A stretch of 64,000 nucleotides of DNA from Hypomesus transpacificus. Lineage: Eukaryota; Chordata; Actinopteri; Osmeriformes; Osmeridae. This document shows positions 61,365 to 64,000 of the stretch, piece by piece (within the stretch, counting starts at the first letter, position 1; each line of letters starts with the position of its first letter). Where the stretch lies: assembly GCF_021917145.1 (NCBI RefSeq), contig NC_061076.1, positions 1,717,032-1,781,031 on the forward strand, read 5' to 3'. A model generated the notes under the pieces. It had not been told where the DNA came from, made no database searches, and saw only the letters and a list, made by a program, of their open reading frames with translations. The position numbers and the translations under genes are program-made.

Positions 61365-64000
61365 GCGGCTGATCAAGAAGAAGGAAGAAGATGTCTATTT
61401 ACACTGATCTGTTATAAATGTGTGTTGAGGACATGACTTGAACCATCTCTTTGATGCAAGAACACATGGATGACATCATGGCAAGGTATGGGCAAAGAAA
61501 CAGAGAGCCATTGTAACTATAGACAGCGGTTAACATTGCCTAGATGGGAAAGGTTTATAGGCATTTGAGGTGCGTTGCCAAAATATATTCTCGTCGTAGT
61601 TGTCATAGTGATACGTTATCATACAATGTATCAAAGTGATACATTGCAATACAATTATTTCCTTTGTTGGCATTTACATTAAGTCAATCATGAATTTTCA
61701 ACCTCTTGAAAATTATCCTCATTCCATAAACTACCTTTTGAGAGGGTATACAGGGTTAAACTTGTTGGTTGCCCATCCAAACTCCTCTGCCCCCACTTTT
61801 CATCCTGATAGATCAAATCCCATTTCCCAGAATTCCCTTTTGCCTCCTAACAACCTCCCTGAACCCCTCTTCTAAACCCCACCCAATGCTTGTGTAGGTC
61901 ACATGGTCACATTACCTCAGCGCACAAGGCGAATTACAGTCACCACAGTAAAATGTATGGCTGGTTTGGAGACAGACAGACGTAGAAGACCAGGGTGAAC
62001 TATGAGAAGGCCGAGGCCAGAGAGAGACTGGATGTTGAGAAATAAATTCCTGCCCAAGGGAGCGAAGCTGAGGATGTTGCCCAGAGCAAACACTCTCCCA
62101 ATGCCTGCCTGGCGTCTTCCGTACTTACTGTACTGTTTACAGAAAGCGGGAGAAGGGATGGGTGATCTCACACACACAAATACAAACGCAACACACACAC
62201 GTGCGCACACACACGTGTGCACAGTCCTTCGCACTCACTTATCTTTTGCAAAACACACACGCTCATGTAGACCAACGCGCGATGCTCCAAAAATATAGAG
62301 AGTTGACAAGTTGACGGTTGCAGCGTGAAGCATAGATGGACGAGGATGTTTTTGTAGAGAGAGAGAGACAGTTTTATGAGAAAACTGTTACAAAAAGCAA
62401 GTGGAACACTGAACCTGTGAGACAGAATTAATAGCAGTCCTGTTTTGACCAAACAAGCATGACCTTGCACCTCGTAAAAAATGAGAACAGTCAAAGAATA
62501 AGAACAAGCAAACAGTCCAAAATGCACACAAACAGCCTAATGGGGAGAAAGGTGTGAGTAAAAGTGACATCATTTTAGGGGTGACTCCTATGCCAGGTGC
62601 TGTGCGTCTGAGCAAAGAACACTCTAGTATAAATGTTTAAAGTGGAATTTTATGTTACCGGTTTGAAATATTCCTCATCTGTTCACAAAAACCAGGGACT
62701 TTTTCATCAGGCTCTAACAGACGGACATTGTAATCATGTCCATCCAAATACTCAGAGAGCTATTCTTCAGCTCTTTGTAAGGCTCAACGTAAGTTTTCCA
62801 TCTCAGTCCTAAACAAGAGGCGCTGGTCCATGGACCTGTGGACTCTTCCAGAAGGAGCCAACTTTTGTCTTCCTCACCAGGTGGTCTTCAGACCCCCTGT
62901 TCACCTACAGTAAACATCTAAGTGCACATAAAACATTTCGTAAACAATATGACTATCATCGTCCTGGAAAACGTCTTCTTTTCGTCTCTCTGTATCATAA
63001 CAAGGTGCTATCCAGAACTATGGCTATAAGTTGCTCAGTCGACTGTTACAGCAATGTCAACGTTAAAATACAATGTGGGACTTCTTTAGTCACCACCCCC
63101 ACACCACATAGCTTAGTCTTCAGTAGTTGTAAAGGGAATAACAAACCCCACGGCTGACTCATCTGTGATAAAATGTACCTTCACCACCCACGTTCTACCT
63201 CTGAGTGTCTTCTGTCAACATCAGAGTAGCGTCAATCTTAAAAACATCACACCACAACCACTGCATGCACCTTGTTGAAAACTGAACAACTCTGGTGTGT
63301 GGTCTTGGTTCTGAGATTCTTTCGAGAGAACGTACAGGTGAGGGGAGGAAGAGCGAGGTGGTTCAGACGGTGTTGGCTCCATGACTGAGAGGAAGTGGAA
63401 ACAGGGGTCGTAACGTGTGGACAGACATCTGGACAGCTGCTTCTGTGTGGTCAGAAAACACTGAGAATACTTTGCTCTACTTAACTTACATATTCAAGTA
63501 TGGCTAAGATCCCCAAAGGTCTACAGGCCAAAGCAATCTTTATCCTCTGATTAATACAACCGTTCATATCGTGCGCTCACACACAGAGAGATTCACATGC
63601 ACCAAAACATGCTACATCTGCGGCACTGCCACCACAACAGTGGTCAAATATAAATAATTGCCGGCAACTTCCATCTCGCTAACAGCACCCCATGCCCTCT
63701 GGTTGTGTCTGACAGTCTGGGCCACCTGTGCCCTCTACAGAAGACTGACGGAGCTCCTCCTCTGAATACCAATAATTTGACGCCGTAAACACCTTGATCC
63801 TGGCGATGAACACCTGGCAACATAATGCGCTAGTGCGTCACGTAATCCCAACGCGGGATCACATTCCTGGCACCTTTAGACAAAGCCAGGTTCTGAAATA
63901 TGTTTGTGTTTGTTTCATTCTTTTCGGGCGACACACGCTGCTACCTCGTGAGCTGCTCTGCTCACACAGCTGGAGGTCCTAATATTAGTGCGCTGCCCTG
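61166..64000. other. Region upstream of elastin
   Basis: It contains CA arrays (61302-61363 and 62170-62215). On the minus strand, 61985-62135 reads as an open stretch (YGRRQAGIGRVFALGNI) without convincing splice sites, so I do not call it. From 62600 to 64000 nothing supportable was found. Confidence 0.45.

Noticed and set aside
61917..62234. Minus-strand frame including YGRRQAGIGRVFALGNI
   Set aside because: No credible donor/acceptor pair and CA repeats at one end; no family recognised.

Overview
The window is nuclear DNA from a vertebrate, almost certainly a teleost fish. Every gene is split by short GT-AG introns. The encoded proteins are vertebrate families: PP1 catalytic subunit, claudin, coronin-1, PAQR4, perforin and tropoelastin. 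The spacers hold dense CA/GT microsatellites, tRNA-headed SINEs and Tc1-type transposons of the kind common in fish. Repeat content hints at a basal euteleost, but I cannot name the species.

Layout. From 1 to about 10 kb is repeat-rich DNA (minisatellites, GA- and CA-rich tracts). It contains at least four phase-compatible exons of an unidentified minus-strand gene (2232-4875), with a possible fifth upstream exon at 9939-9994. ppp1ca (minus) follows at 14027-19035. A claudin (plus) lies at 21860-22585, coro1a (minus) at 23506-27242 with a non-coding first exon near 28334-28400, and paqr4 (minus) at 33774-36343 with a probable long 3'UTR back to about 29.5 kb. A frameshifted Tc1 transposon sits at 38885-40544. 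A perforin gene (plus) occupies 41859-44130. From about 44.9 to 61.0 kb is one large minus-strand gene, an elastin with at least 38 coding exons. From 61.2 to 64.0 kb I see no supportable gene.

The genes do not form an operon or pathway. Neighbouring genes recall several human neighbourhoods: a claudin near ELN, a claudin near PAQR4, and CORO1A elsewhere on chromosome 16. This suggests an older gene neighbourhood, but that is inference from memory of human gene order.

The most interesting part is the elastin gene. It shows active exon turnover: a 594-nt hydrophilic exon far larger than a normal elastin exon, three related exons built on a YPQG repeat, a recently duplicated 57-nt exon, a cluster of decayed exons, and a 440-bp CAGA/CAGG array placed directly against one splice donor. 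The usual Arg-Lys-Arg-Lys elastin tail could not be found. Exon coordinates were derived by hand from splice signals and reading-frame continuity; none has been checked by alignment or transcript data.
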